Shown: piece by piece, positions 1 through 5,777 of the stretch
How positions within the stretch are numbered: position 1 is the first letter of the stretch
Layout of the letters: each line of letters starts with the position of its first letter
Source: Halobacteriales archaeon QS_9_68_42
Lineage (GTDB): Archaea; Halobacteriota; Halobacteria; Halobacteriales; Haloarculaceae
Assembly (NCBI GenBank): GCA_003022905.1
Contig: PXSE01000107.1
Span: 1 to 7,465 of the forward strand
Reading direction: 5' to 3'
Length of the DNA: 7,465 bases
Notes under the pieces: generated by a model
Database searches by the model: none
What the model saw: the letters and a program-made list of their open reading frames with translations, nothing else
Told to the model about the DNA's origin: nothing
Translations under genes and position numbers: made by a program

Positions 1-419
1 TCGTGCTGGACACGGGCAAGAACATCGCCCCCCAGCCCATCGAGGACGAGTTCGCCACCTCCGAGCGCATCGACCAGGCGATGGTGGTCGGCGACAACCG
101 GAAGTTCATCGCGGCGCTGTTCGTCCCCGACTTCGACGTCGTCGAGGCGTGGGCCGACAAGACGGGCATCGACCTGCCCGACGACTCCGAGGCCGTCTGT
201 GCCGACGACCGCGTCCGCGAGTTCGTCGCCGAGGAGGTCTACGCCGTCAACGAGGAACTCCCGAAGTCCGAGAAAATCAAGGAGTTCCGGCTGGTGCCCG
301 TCGAGTGGACCCCGAACAATGACCTCATGACGCCATCGATGAAGGTCAAGCGCCGGAAGGTCGTCGACCGCTTCGAGGACCGGGTTCGGGACATCTACGG
401 CGAGGACTACGCCGGGTAA
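1..419 (+). CDS. AMP-forming long-chain acyl-CoA synthetase, C-terminal part (5' end outside window)
   Basis: This is the last ~138 residues of an adenylate-forming enzyme that activates fatty acids with ATP and CoA in the cytoplasm. The reading frame enters from before base 1, so the GTG at position 3 is an internal Val codon, not a start. The visible part opens with a DTGKNIAPQPIE stretch, the FadD/FAA1-family hinge and start of the mobile C-terminal domain. Next comes a VVGDNRKFIAALFVPD segment typical of long-chain acyl-CoA synthetases. Near the end is TPSMKVKR, which holds the conserved A10-type lysine used in adenylation. The gene stops with TAA at 417-419 and the C-terminus looks complete. 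It is followed directly by the promoter of the cysteine-biosynthesis unit and shows no sign of sharing its transcript. Family assignment is firm; chain-length preference cannot be judged from this fragment. Confidence 0.9.
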   Translation, partial: VLDTGKNIAPQPIEDEFATSERIDQAMVVGDNRKFIAALFVPDFDVVEAWADKTGIDLPDDSEAVCADDRVREFVAEEVYAVNEELPKSEKIKEFRLVPVEWTPNNDLMTPSMKVKRRKVVDRFEDRVRDIYGEDYAG

Positions 420-433
420 GCCCCACCGACAGC

Positions 434-441
434 TTTTATAC
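434..441 (+). promoter_or_regulatory. TATA box for the mini-ORF / serine acetyltransferase transcript
   Basis: TTTTATAC lies with its centre about 30 bases before the ATG at 468, and the bases just upstream (CCACCGACAGC) could serve as a BRE. Haloarchaeal transcription starts about 25-30 bases after the TATA centre, so the transcript should begin at about 462-468 and be almost leaderless for the 31-codon ORF. I see no comparable box 25-30 bases before the serine acetyltransferase ATG at 644, so this promoter probably serves both. Confidence 0.65.
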
Positions 442-467
442 TTCCGTGAAACCAAGCATAGGGTAAC

Positions 468-563
468 ATGGCAGACGAACACGCCGCGAGGCCAGCGCTT
501 TGCCGACCGTCCCGCACCGCCCGCCGAGGAGCCATGGCCGCGGCGTGTCCTTGTTGCTGTTGA
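468..563 (+). CDS. Cys-rich 31-residue leader peptide upstream of the serine acetyltransferase gene
   Basis: A short ORF, ATG at 468 and TGA at 561-563, encodes 31 residues starting MADEHAARPALC and ending ACPCCC. Five of 31 residues are Cys (12, 27, 29, 30, 31), and four of the last five sense codons are TGT or TGC. The middle is Arg-rich with no hydrophobic segment. Cys is normally rare in haloarchaeal proteins, so this tail is striking. A strong TATA box places the likely transcription start at or just before its ATG. A perfect hairpin follows the stop, and the next gene makes the cysteine precursor O-acetylserine. Cys-rich leader peptides controlling sulfur genes are known from mycobacteria; I know of none described in archaea. 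The inferred job is to sense charged tRNA-Cys by ribosome stalling. It is not a CPxCG-type zinc finger, because it has a single terminal Cys cluster. Chance ORF status cannot be excluded without conservation data. Confidence 0.6.
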   Translation: MADEHAARPALCRPSRTARRGAMAAACPCCC

Positions 564-574
564 GTCTCTTCTCC

Positions 575-597
575 CGCCGTCACTGCCAGTGACGGCC
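575..597 (+). promoter_or_regulatory. Hairpin between leader peptide and serine acetyltransferase gene (possible attenuator)
   Basis: GCCGTCACT at 576-584 and AGTGACGGC at 588-596 are perfect reverse complements separated by the 3-base loop GCC (or 8 bp with a 5-base loop). The stem begins 12 bases after the last base of the mini-ORF stop, so a ribosome at the stop codon would reach its foot, while one stalled at the first tail Cys codon (546-548) would not. A Pyr-rich run (565-575) precedes it. It is not followed by a clean U-tract, so it does not look like a bacterial intrinsic terminator. GGCCG at 536-540 could pair with CGGCC at 593-597 and compete with the stem; this is only a suggestion. 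Confidence 0.5.
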
Positions 598-643
598 GGC
601 CCACGGTTCGTTTCGCCCACCGACCGACCCCATCCACGCACAC

Positions 644-1204
644 ATGCTCATCGACCGACTCACCGAGGACGCCCGCACAGCGCTTGCAAAGGACCCCGCG
701 GCCACCAGCGCCGTCACCGTCGCGCTCCTGTACCCCGGACTGCACGCCGTCTGGGGGTACCGGGTCGCCCACGCGCTCTGGGAGCGCGGCTTCACGTTCA
801 CCGCGCGCCTGCTCTCGCAGGCCGTGCGCGCCCTCACCGGCGTCGAGATACACCCGGCGGCGGAGATCGGCCGACGGCTGTTCATCGACCACGGCGCCGC
901 CGTCGTCGTCGGCGAGACGGCGGAGATCGGCGACGACGTTCTGATGTACCACGGCGTTACGCTGGGCGGGGACTCGATGCGCCGCGAGAAGCGACACCCC
1001 ACCCTGGAGGACGGCGTCACGGTCGGCGCCAACGCGACGCTGGTCGGCGACATCACCGTCGGCGAAGAGGCGACGGTCGGCGCCGGGTCCGTCGTCGTCG
1101 AGGCCGTCCCGGCGGAGACGACCGTCGCCGGGGCGCCCGCCGAGCCGGTCGACGGAACGGGCACAGAGCGGCTCCCCGGCGAGCACGACCCGGAACAGCC
1201 GTAA
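644..1204 (+). CDS. cysE: Serine O-acetyltransferase (CysE-type)
   Basis: This 186-residue enzyme transfers acetyl from acetyl-CoA to L-serine, giving O-acetylserine, which a CysK-type sulfhydrylase turns into cysteine. The N-terminal ~60 residues are helical; residues ~65-165 form a left-handed beta helix of hexapeptide repeats. GVEIHPAAEIGRRLFIDHG (66-84) aligns with the family active site: His83 matches E. coli His158, and Glu68 stands where E. coli has Asp143, as I recall for short Bacillus-type enzymes. HGVTLGG (103-109) and the RHP at 117-119 are the CoA and substrate loops; AGAPAEPV (162-169) closes the repeat domain. It lacks the long N-terminal domain of the enterobacterial enzyme. 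No Shine-Dalgarno or TATA element sits properly before this ATG, so expression probably depends on the promoter before the Cys-rich leader ORF at 468-563. The enzyme is in a different frame from that ORF, so readthrough would not fuse them. Confidence 0.92.
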   Translation: MLIDRLTEDARTALAKDPAATSAVTVALLYPGLHAVWGYRVAHALWERGFTFTARLLSQAVRALTGVEIHPAAEIGRRLFIDHGAAVVVGETAEIGDDVLMYHGVTLGGDSMRREKRHPTLEDGVTVGANATLVGDITVGEEATVGAGSVVVEAVPAETTVAGAPAEPVDGTGTERLPGEHDPEQP

Positions 1205-1267
1205 ACGTCGTCCGCGTTATCCAGCGGTACCGTAACCGATTTGTCCGAACGCGCCGCGTTCCGGAGC

Positions 1268-1465
1268 ATGAACGGACCGGCCGTCGCCTTGCTCGCGCTG
1301 TTGACCGGGTTCATTGCCGGCGCCGCCTTCGCCTTCCTCGGCGTGCCGATTCCCGCGCCGCCGGAGGCGGCCGGCGTCCTCGGCATCGTCGGCATCTACC
1401 TCGGCTTCAAAACGGTCGAGTTCCTCGGCGTCGGCGTCGACCTCCTGTCGGCACTTGGCCTTTAG
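1268..1465 (+). CDS. XapX domain small membrane protein
   Basis: The 65-residue protein is almost entirely hydrophobic, with two predicted membrane helices (about residues 5-25 and 35-55) joined by a GVPIPAPPEAAG turn. The phrase P-x-PAPP followed by a GxLGIxGIYLG helix is the hallmark of the XapX (DUF1427) family, small inner-membrane proteins of unknown function found near transporters or as single genes. I chose ATG at 1268 because it opens directly into the first helix; a TTG at 1241 in frame would add nine polar residues. The gene follows the serine acetyltransferase gene by 63 bases and may be read from the same transcript, as no convincing TATA box is seen in the gap. Its stop (TAG 1463-1465) overlaps the stop of the convergent archease gene by four bases. 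Confidence 0.75.
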   Translation: MNGPAVALLALLTGFIAGAAFAFLGVPIPAPPEAAGVLGIVGIYLGFKTVEFLGVGVDLLSALGL

Positions 1466-1767
1466 ACGTCGAACACGACGTATATCCGCCAGCCACCGTC
1501 CGTCTCGACTATCTCCATCTCGGAGTAGGTGACGGCCTTGATCTCGCGGGCCTCGACGGCCGCCAGCGGCACGCCGCGGGCGGACGCCTCCACCACCCAC
1601 GACCCGTTCCAGTGGACGTCGGCCTCGTGGTCGGCGGGCAGGACGGACTCGCAGTGGGCCGCCGTCAGCCCGTCGGCCGCCGCGGCGAACGCCTCGCCGA
1701 GGGTGTCGCCCGTCGCCTCGACGGCGACGTCGGCGGTGTGCGCTCGGAGGCTGAACTCACCGGCCAT
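1462..1767 (-). CDS. Archease (RtcB ligase cofactor), internally shortened
   Basis: Archease helps the tRNA-splicing ligase RtcB through its guanylation and turnover steps. The N-terminus has the family's HTADVAVEATG (10-20), including the conserved metal-site Asp13. The C-terminal half has ASARGVPL, then REIKAVTYSEMEI (74-86), and it ends in the classic FDV. But the protein is only 101 residues against roughly 140 for the family. Residues 38-45 (HCESVLPA) join the end of the first helix straight to the strand before ASARGV, skipping about 35-40 residues that normally carry the LLFDYL-type helix and the loop after it. The loss keeps the frame. The SHS2 fold would probably be damaged, so it may be inactive, or the assembly may be missing bases. 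I start at ATG 1767, which gives the usual short lead to HTADV; ATG 1785 or 1821 in frame would extend it. No rtcB is visible. Confidence 0.8.
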   Translation of the reverse strand: MAGEFSLRAHTADVAVEATGDTLGEAFAAAADGLTAAHCESVLPADHEADVHWNGSWVVEASARGVPLAAVEAREIKAVTYSEMEIVETDGGWRIYVVFDV

Positions 1768-1987
1768 CGGAACCCGCTCCGTCATTGCTTCCGTCGCCAT
1801 GCGGGGCGTCCGGGCAGGCACCGTCGCCGACCGGCGCGAACCGCTCCGGGGCCTCCGTGCTGCCGAGCGACCGCATCCGCACCCGGTTCAGCCCCTCCAG
1901 GAACGACTCTCGAATCTCCTCGGAGAGGCCCCCGCCGGTGGCCGTCGCCTCCCGTGCGGTCTCGGGTTGCCCGGGTCCGGAAGCCAT
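1757..1987 (-). CDS. Small acidic protein of unknown function upstream of archease
   Basis: This 76-residue ORF starts at ATG 1987 and ends 11 bases inside the archease gene (stop TGA 1759-1757 on the minus strand), an overlap that suggests translational coupling. I do not recognise the family. The only clearly structured part is residues 21-42 (SEEIRESFLEGLNRVRMRSL), a likely amphipathic helix. The rest is Gly, Pro, Ala, Asp and Ser-rich and looks disordered, with one Cys at residue 58. Its high GC at third codon positions and acidic tail agree with real haloarchaeal coding DNA. Archease genes often sit beside rtcB, so a small unknown partner here is of interest. Possible promoter elements on the minus strand are GGTTTTCA at 2019-2012 (about 28-30 bases upstream) and the palindromic GGATATAAC around 2050-2042. 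Confidence 0.5.
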   Translation of the reverse strand: MASGPGQPETAREATATGGGLSEEIRESFLEGLNRVRMRSLGSTEAPERFAPVGDGACPDAPHGDGSNDGAGSDGR

Positions 1988-2041
1988 TGAACATCTGAAA
2001 CCGTCGGCGGCCTGAAAACCTTACGGGGATGCAGCGGTGGA

Positions 2042-2049
2042 GTTATATC
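2042..2049 (+). promoter_or_regulatory. TATA box for the GNAT gene, possibly bidirectional
   Basis: GTTATATC is centred about 28 bases before the GTG start at 2073, which predicts a leaderless message and supports that start. Read on the minus strand the same bases give GATATAAC, which could also drive the archease-side pair with a ~30-base leader. Confidence 0.6.
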
Positions 2050-2072
2050 CAGTCCGTCCGTAAAATTGGTCA

Positions 2073-2561
2073 GTGAGCGTCACGGTCGACACCCGGCTCA
2101 TCGACACCGGCGACGATGCGTTCGTCGACGAGGCGTGGGAGCTGAAAGAGCGCATCCGACGCGAGGACGACGTGCTCAAACAGCGCCACGGCTTTTTCAC
2201 CGACGCCTACCGGCGCTCGAAGGTCTACCTGCTGGTCGAGCCGCGGTACGACGGCGAGACGATGGTCGGCTTCGCCGCGACCAGGCGGGACGGATACGTC
2301 CTCTTTCTCGCCGTCCACCCCGAGTACCGCGGCGAGGGGTTCGGGCGTCGCCTCGTCGCCGCGGTGGCCGACGACCACGGCTCCGTGACCTGTCACGCCC
2401 GCGCGAGCAACGACGACGCGCTGGCCTTCTACGAGCATCTGGGCTTCGAGGTCGAGCGCCGGGTCGAGAGCTACTACGAGGACAACGGCGACGCCTACTA
2501 CCTCCGTCTCGGGGACGGCGGCATCACCGACCGGCTTTCGCGGTTCATGCCGGGTGGATGA
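2073..2561 (+). CDS. GNAT family N-acetyltransferase
   Basis: The 162-residue protein has a single GNAT domain that moves an acetyl group from acetyl-CoA to an amine; the substrate cannot be read from sequence. The acetyl-CoA pyrophosphate loop is plain at RGEGFG (86-91), preceded by the strand VLFLAVHPEY (76-85). Motif B follows as ASNDDALAFYEHLGFE (111-126), where Tyr120 is the usual general-acid position. This RimI-like layout allows N-terminal protein acetylation or small-molecule acetylation. The N-terminal 50 residues are rich in charged helices. The GTG start is set by the TATA box at 2042-2049, which leaves no room for an untranslated leader; no in-frame ATG lies nearby. The gene stands alone and is followed by 247 bases of non-coding, palindrome-rich DNA before priS. 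Confidence 0.88.
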   Translation: MSVTVDTRLIDTGDDAFVDEAWELKERIRREDDVLKQRHGFFTDAYRRSKVYLLVEPRYDGETMVGFAATRRDGYVLFLAVHPEYRGEGFGRRLVAAVADDHGSVTCHARASNDDALAFYEHLGFEVERRVESYYEDNGDAYYLRLGDGGITDRLSRFMPGG

Positions 2562-2760
2562 GCCGCGGGGTACTATTCAGATACGGGATCAGGCGGTAAC
2601 GGTTCGACTGAGGCCCACCTCGGAAGCCCCCTCCCGCTCGACGGCTCTGACTCGCTGTCTCCGGAAATCAGCGATTTCCGGGAGTGAGCGGATCGGAGAT
2701 CCGCGATCTACCCACCCGGCGGTGGACTGTCCAGGCCACCGTCGCTTATCTGAACACTGC
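2562..2760. repeat. Palindrome-rich intergenic element (possible REP/MITE-like remnant)
   Basis: This gap between the GNAT gene and the priS promoter has no ORF with coding character. It holds two tandem tight hairpins: CCGGAAATC / GATTTCCGG (2661-2669 and 2673-2681, loop AGC) and GCGGATC / GATCCGC (2688-2694 and 2698-2704, loop GGA). The first stem can be lengthened by CTCGCT (2651-2656) pairing with AGTGAG (2683-2688) with one G-U pair. A GGAAGCCCCCTCCCGCTCGACGG phrase (from 2621) resembles, from memory, dispersed intergenic sequences of haloarchaea. No terminal repeats or target duplication could be made out, so its nature is uncertain. Confidence 0.4.
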
Positions 2761-2778
2761 CAGCCGTGGAGAGCAACG

Positions 2779-2786
2779 CTTTTTCA
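2779..2786 (+). promoter_or_regulatory. TATA-like box for the priS-gins51 operon
   Basis: CTTTTTCA is centred about 27 bases before the ATG at 2809. The T-run stands out from the GC-rich surroundings and fits a leaderless priS message. It is a weaker match to the TATA consensus than the boxes at 434 and 6654. Confidence 0.45.
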
Positions 2787-2808
2787 CCCCACTCTCGAAG
2801 CGGGTGGC

Positions 2809-3990
2809 ATGGACGGCCGCACCCGCGAGTACCTCAGAGGGCGGTTCAGCGACCACTACCGCCGGGCCTCGGTCTCGCCGCCGCCCGCTGGGAACGAACG
2901 CGAGTGGGGCTACATCACCTGGAGCAAGGGCGGAACGACGATGGTGCGGCACCACTCGTTTCTCGATTTGGTCGGCGGCGGCAACCTGGGGGACTTCCTG
3001 GCGGGCGAGCGCCCGCGACACGTCTACTTCTCGGCGGGCCGGTACGGCGACCCCGGGGCCAACAGCATGGGCGCCAAGGGCTGGCGCGGGTCGGACCTCG
3101 TGTTCGATCTAGATGCCGACCACCTCCCGGGCGTCGACCCGGCAGCCGACAGCTACGCCGAGATGCTCGCCGAGTGCAAGAACGCGCTGTTGCGCCTGCT
3201 GGACCTGCTGGAGGGGGACTTCGGCTTCGAGGACCTCACGGTCGTCTTCTCCGGCGGCCGCGGCTACCACGTCCACGTCCGCGACCCCGACGTTCTGGAA
3301 CTGGACCGATCGGCCCGACGGGAGGTCGTCGACTATGTGCTCGGCGAGGGCGCCGAGTTCAACGACCTGGTGTCGACGGAGACGGTCGCCGGCAGCGCCG
3401 GCCGCTCCTCGCCGGCCCGGAAGCGGTCGCTCCCGGATGGGGGGTGGGCCGGCCGGACCCGCCGCCGACTCGGGACGTTCCTGGACGACCTGCTCGCGGC
3501 CGAGGAGTCGGCGGCCGTCGACCGCCTCCAAGAGTTCGAGGGCATCGGCGAGGGGAAGGCCGCGGCGGTGCTGAACGCCGCACGGAACAACCGCGAGGAG
3601 ATAGCCGACGGCAACGTCGACGTCCACCCGGCGGTGTACAGCATCGCCCGCAAGCTCTTCGCGGAGGTAATCGCCGCCGAGTCGGCGCCGATAGACGAGC
3701 CCGTGACGACGGACATCAACCGGCTGATACGGCTCCCGGGCAGCCTCCATGGCGGCAGCGGGCTGGCGGTGACCCGCATCGACCGCGCGGCGGTGGATTC
3801 GTTCGACCCGCTGGTCGACGCCGTCCCCGAGACGTTCGTCGGCAACGACATTACGGTGTACGCCCGGGAGCCGACGACCGTCGAACTTGGCGGCGAAAAG
3901 TTTAGGCTCTCCGAGGGTGTGGGTTCGGTGCCAGAGTACGCGGGCGTCTTCGCGATGGCCCGCGGCCACGCAACCAAGGCCGGAGAATGA
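2809..3990 (+). CDS. priS: DNA primase small (catalytic) subunit PriS
   Basis: PriS is the catalytic half of the archaeal/eukaryotic-type primase and works with PriL to make replication primers. The 393-residue protein has the invariant catalytic DLDADH at 100-105 (metal-binding Asp100 and Asp102) and the nucleotide-binding SGGRGYHVH at 148-156. The C-terminal RLPGSLHGGSG (308-318), with Asp302 just before it, completes the active site. The N-terminus WGYITWSKGG (33-42) and HHSFLDL (48-54) are also family-typical. Residues 240-262 (EFEGIGEGKAAAVL) resemble a helix-hairpin-helix motif set in the non-catalytic subdomain. The length is normal for haloarchaea. I start at ATG 2809, which has a TATA-like box 27 bases upstream; the frame is open further up but that stretch is the non-coding gap. 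It overlaps gins51 by ATGA (3987-3990), so the two are translationally coupled. Confidence 0.96.
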   Translation: MDGRTREYLRGRFSDHYRRASVSPPPAGNEREWGYITWSKGGTTMVRHHSFLDLVGGGNLGDFLAGERPRHVYFSAGRYGDPGANSMGAKGWRGSDLVFDLDADHLPGVDPAADSYAEMLAECKNALLRLLDLLEGDFGFEDLTVVFSGGRGYHVHVRDPDVLELDRSARREVVDYVLGEGAEFNDLVSTETVAGSAGRSSPARKRSLPDGGWAGRTRRRLGTFLDDLLAAEESAAVDRLQEFEGIGEGKAAAVLNAARNNREEIADGNVDVHPAVYSIARKLFAEVIAAESAPIDEPVTTDINRLIRLPGSLHGGSGLAVTRIDRAAVDSFDPLVDAVPETFVGNDITVYAREPTTVELGGEKFRLSEGVGSVPEYAGVFAMARGHATKAGE

Positions 3991-4925
3991 ACCTCGACGA
4001 ACTCCAGTCGGTGCAGGCTCGCGAGCGCCAGTCTAGCGACCTCCAGCACCTGCGCTCGTCGTTCTACCGGGAGGTCGGCGAGTACGTCCGGGAGCTGACC
4101 GAGAAGCGCGCGCGGCTGGTTGAGGCGGCCGACGACCCCTTCTCCTCGCCGGAGGTCAGGAAGCTCTCGGACGACATCGAGACCGCCGAGGGGACCGTCG
4201 AGGCAATCTACGAGCGCCGGGTCGGCAAGGTGGTCAAGAAGGCCTCCATCGGCGCCGCGGGAATGCCCGTCAACGACGACGGCCTCACCGAGGAGGAGGC
4301 GGCGCTGTTCGATGACCTGGTCGACCGCATCGAGCGGAACCGCGAGTCAGTGCTATCGGTGCTGGACGGCGAGGGACCGTCCGTCTCCTGCTCCATCGAC
4401 GGAGGCGCACCCGAGGCGGCGTCGGCTGACCCCGATCCGACGCCTGAGACCGCGACGCCGGCGGAGACGCCGGCCGACGAGGGGGTCAACGCCGCGGACC
4501 TGATGGGGAGCGGTCCGGAGAACGCCGACGCCGAAGCCAGCGGCGGTGTCGAGGCCAGCGAGGCCGGGCCGTCCGCCGCCCCGGAGCCGGCTCCGGGCCG
4601 GCGCGCAGACTTACCGCCGGAGCCGCCGACCGCGGACCTCGACCCCGTCGAGGGGTCTCCCCCGGACCCGACAGACGCCGGAGGCGCCGGGGAGGCCAAC
4701 GGCGATAGCCGGTCAGCCGACCGGTCGTCGGAGGACGCCGCCGCCGGGGCCGGCGGGACACTGCCCGGCGTGCCGCGGACGACGGTCCGCATCACCGACG
4801 ACGTCGGCGAGGTGGTCGGAGCGGACGACCGCGACTACGACCTCGGTGTCGAGGACGTCGTCACGCTCCCGGAGCCGAACGCCGACGTGCTGGTGGACAA
4901 GAACGCCGCCGAACCGTTAGAGTAG
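3987..4925 (+). CDS. GINS complex subunit Gins51 (GINS15)
   Basis: Gins51 is part of the GINS complex, which joins MCM helicase and the GAN/Cdc45-like nuclease at the replication fork. The 312-residue protein begins with the alpha-helical A domain (about 1-125), including SSFYREVGEYVREL and the LTEEEAALFDDLVDRI helix. A very long linker (about 126-255) follows, made almost only of Ala, Pro, Gly, Asp, Glu, Ser and Thr and surely disordered. The small beta-rich B domain is at the C-terminus (about 258-308: VPRTTVRITDDV, DYDLGVEDVVTLP, ADVLVDKNAAE). This A-then-B order is that of archaeal Gins51 and eukaryotic Sld5/Psf1. The linker is about 130 residues, which makes the protein much longer than the compact GINS of other archaea; long acidic linkers are common in haloarchaea. 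The start overlaps the priS stop, an arrangement shared across many archaea. Its stop overlaps the convergent hydrolase gene by nine bases. Confidence 0.9.
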   Translation: MNLDELQSVQARERQSSDLQHLRSSFYREVGEYVRELTEKRARLVEAADDPFSSPEVRKLSDDIETAEGTVEAIYERRVGKVVKKASIGAAGMPVNDDGLTEEEAALFDDLVDRIERNRESVLSVLDGEGPSVSCSIDGGAPEAASADPDPTPETATPAETPADEGVNAADLMGSGPENADAEASGGVEASEAGPSAAPEPAPGRRADLPPEPPTADLDPVEGSPPDPTDAGGAGEANGDSRSADRSSEDAAAGAGGTLPGVPRTTVRITDDVGEVVGADDRDYDLGVEDVVTLPEPNADVLVDKNAAEPLE

Positions 4926-5678
4926 GAACGACCGGACGGTCTCGTTGAACCGCTCCGGGCGCCCCAGCATCGACATGTGGGCGGCCTCGGGTATCTCCTC
5001 GAACTCGCAGTCGGGCAGTTCCGCCGCCAGGTACTCGTGGAACTGCGGCGGCGTCATGCGGTCGTGCTCGCCGCAGATGGCCAACGTCGGGGGCGTCACC
5101 TCCACAAGACGGTCCCGGACGTCGAAGGCGTCGCAGGTCCGGAAGTCACGGAGCGTGACGGCCGGCCCCGTCGACAGCAGGCCGCGCTCGGAGACCTCGA
5201 TTAGTTCGTCGTCGGGGTCGTGGAACAGCGCGTCGGGGACGTGCAGCGAGGCGACAGCGCTCTCGAAGTTCCGCTCCAGCGACTCCAGCAGACCGTCGTT
5301 GACGCCGAGTTTCGCTCCGGAGTCGGCCAGCACCAGCGCCTCGAGGCCGAGGTCGCGCTCGAGGGCGACCCACAGCGCGACGGCGCCGCCCATCGAGTGC
5401 CCACAGACGATGGACGCGCCGGTCGTCTCACAGACCGCGACCACGTCGTCGGCGTAAGCCTCGACGGTCTCGGTACCGGGAGCCACGTCGACGTCGTCGC
5501 TACCGCCGTGGCCCGAGAGGTCGACCGCGACCGCCGGCGGGCCCTCGCGGTCGCCGTACTGCCCGACCCAGACCCCGTGGGTGCCGCCCGCGCCGTGGAC
5601 GTGACAGACCCGTGGCCCGGACCCGAAGTCGGTGACGCGGTAGGCGGTTGTCCGGCCGTCGTGGAAGACGGTCTCCAT
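4917..5678 (-). CDS. Alpha/beta hydrolase
   Basis: This 253-residue cytoplasmic protein is a complete alpha/beta-hydrolase-fold enzyme. The oxyanion-hole loop is HGAGG (28-32), a DLSGHGGSD turn lies at 53-61, and the nucleophile elbow is GHSMGG (93-98), so Ser95 is catalytic. The acid is Asp206 in CGEHDRMTP (202-210) and the base is His234 in EAAHMSM. The cap region, about residues 125-185, decides the substrate and cannot be read. Esterase, lactonase or a cofactor-free hydrolase are all possible; there is no signal peptide. I take ATG 5678 as the start because METVFHDGRT leads directly into the first strand and a TATA-like element is centred 27 bases upstream. Upstream in-frame codons overlap the htpX-like gene and are not used. 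It is divergent from that gene across 129 bases, and its TAA stop (4919-4917) lies within the gins51 3' end. Confidence 0.9.
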   Translation of the reverse strand: METVFHDGRTTAYRVTDFGSGPRVCHVHGAGGTHGVWVGQYGDREGPPAVAVDLSGHGGSDDVDVAPGTETVEAYADDVVAVCETTGASIVCGHSMGGAVALWVALERDLGLEALVLADSGAKLGVNDGLLESLERNFESAVASLHVPDALFHDPDDELIEVSERGLLSTGPAVTLRDFRTCDAFDVRDRLVEVTPPTLAICGEHDRMTPPQFHEYLAAELPDCEFEEIPEAAHMSMLGRPERFNETVRSFLL

Positions 5679-5700
5679 ACCGTCGCCTCGGGGCCTCCCC

Positions 5701-5709
5701 CGATAAGCG
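5701..5709 (-). promoter_or_regulatory. TATA-like box for the alpha/beta hydrolase gene
   Basis: On the minus strand the bases read GCGCTTATCG, with CTTATC centred about 27 bases before the ATG at 5678. The spacing fits a leaderless message and supports that start over the longer open frame. Confidence 0.4.
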
Positions 5710-5777
5710 CCACGACCCGGCCGGGGAACCATCAGGTGTCGTCGAACGGGGATTCGAGCTGTGAAACTGAGCCGACG

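Noticed and set aside
468..563. Mini-ORF as a zinc-finger micro-protein
   Set aside because: It has one terminal CPCCC cluster and a lone Cys12, not two spaced CPxCG or CxxC knuckles.
576..596. Hairpin as a bacterial-type intrinsic terminator
   Set aside because: No U-rich run follows it (the next bases are CGGCCCACGG), and archaeal termination relies mainly on U-tracts without hairpins.
1241..1267. TTG start for the XapX protein
   Set aside because: It would add nine polar residues before the first membrane helix, whereas ATG 1268 gives the usual XapX form.
589..1998. Long plus-strand open frame (469 codons) across the serine acetyltransferase, XapX and archease genes
   Set aside because: Its product is Arg/Pro/Gly-rich low-complexity sequence, the usual out-of-frame shadow in GC-rich DNA, and it overlaps recognisable genes on both strands.
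2558..2599. 13-codon ORF overlapping the GNAT stop (ATGA)
   Set aside because: Too short, no unusual composition and no regulated gene close downstream; the overlap alone is not evidence.
2554..2808. Upstream in-frame extension of PriS
   Set aside because: The stretch crosses the palindrome-rich gap, its translation lacks PriS similarity, and the known PriS N-terminus begins at 2809.
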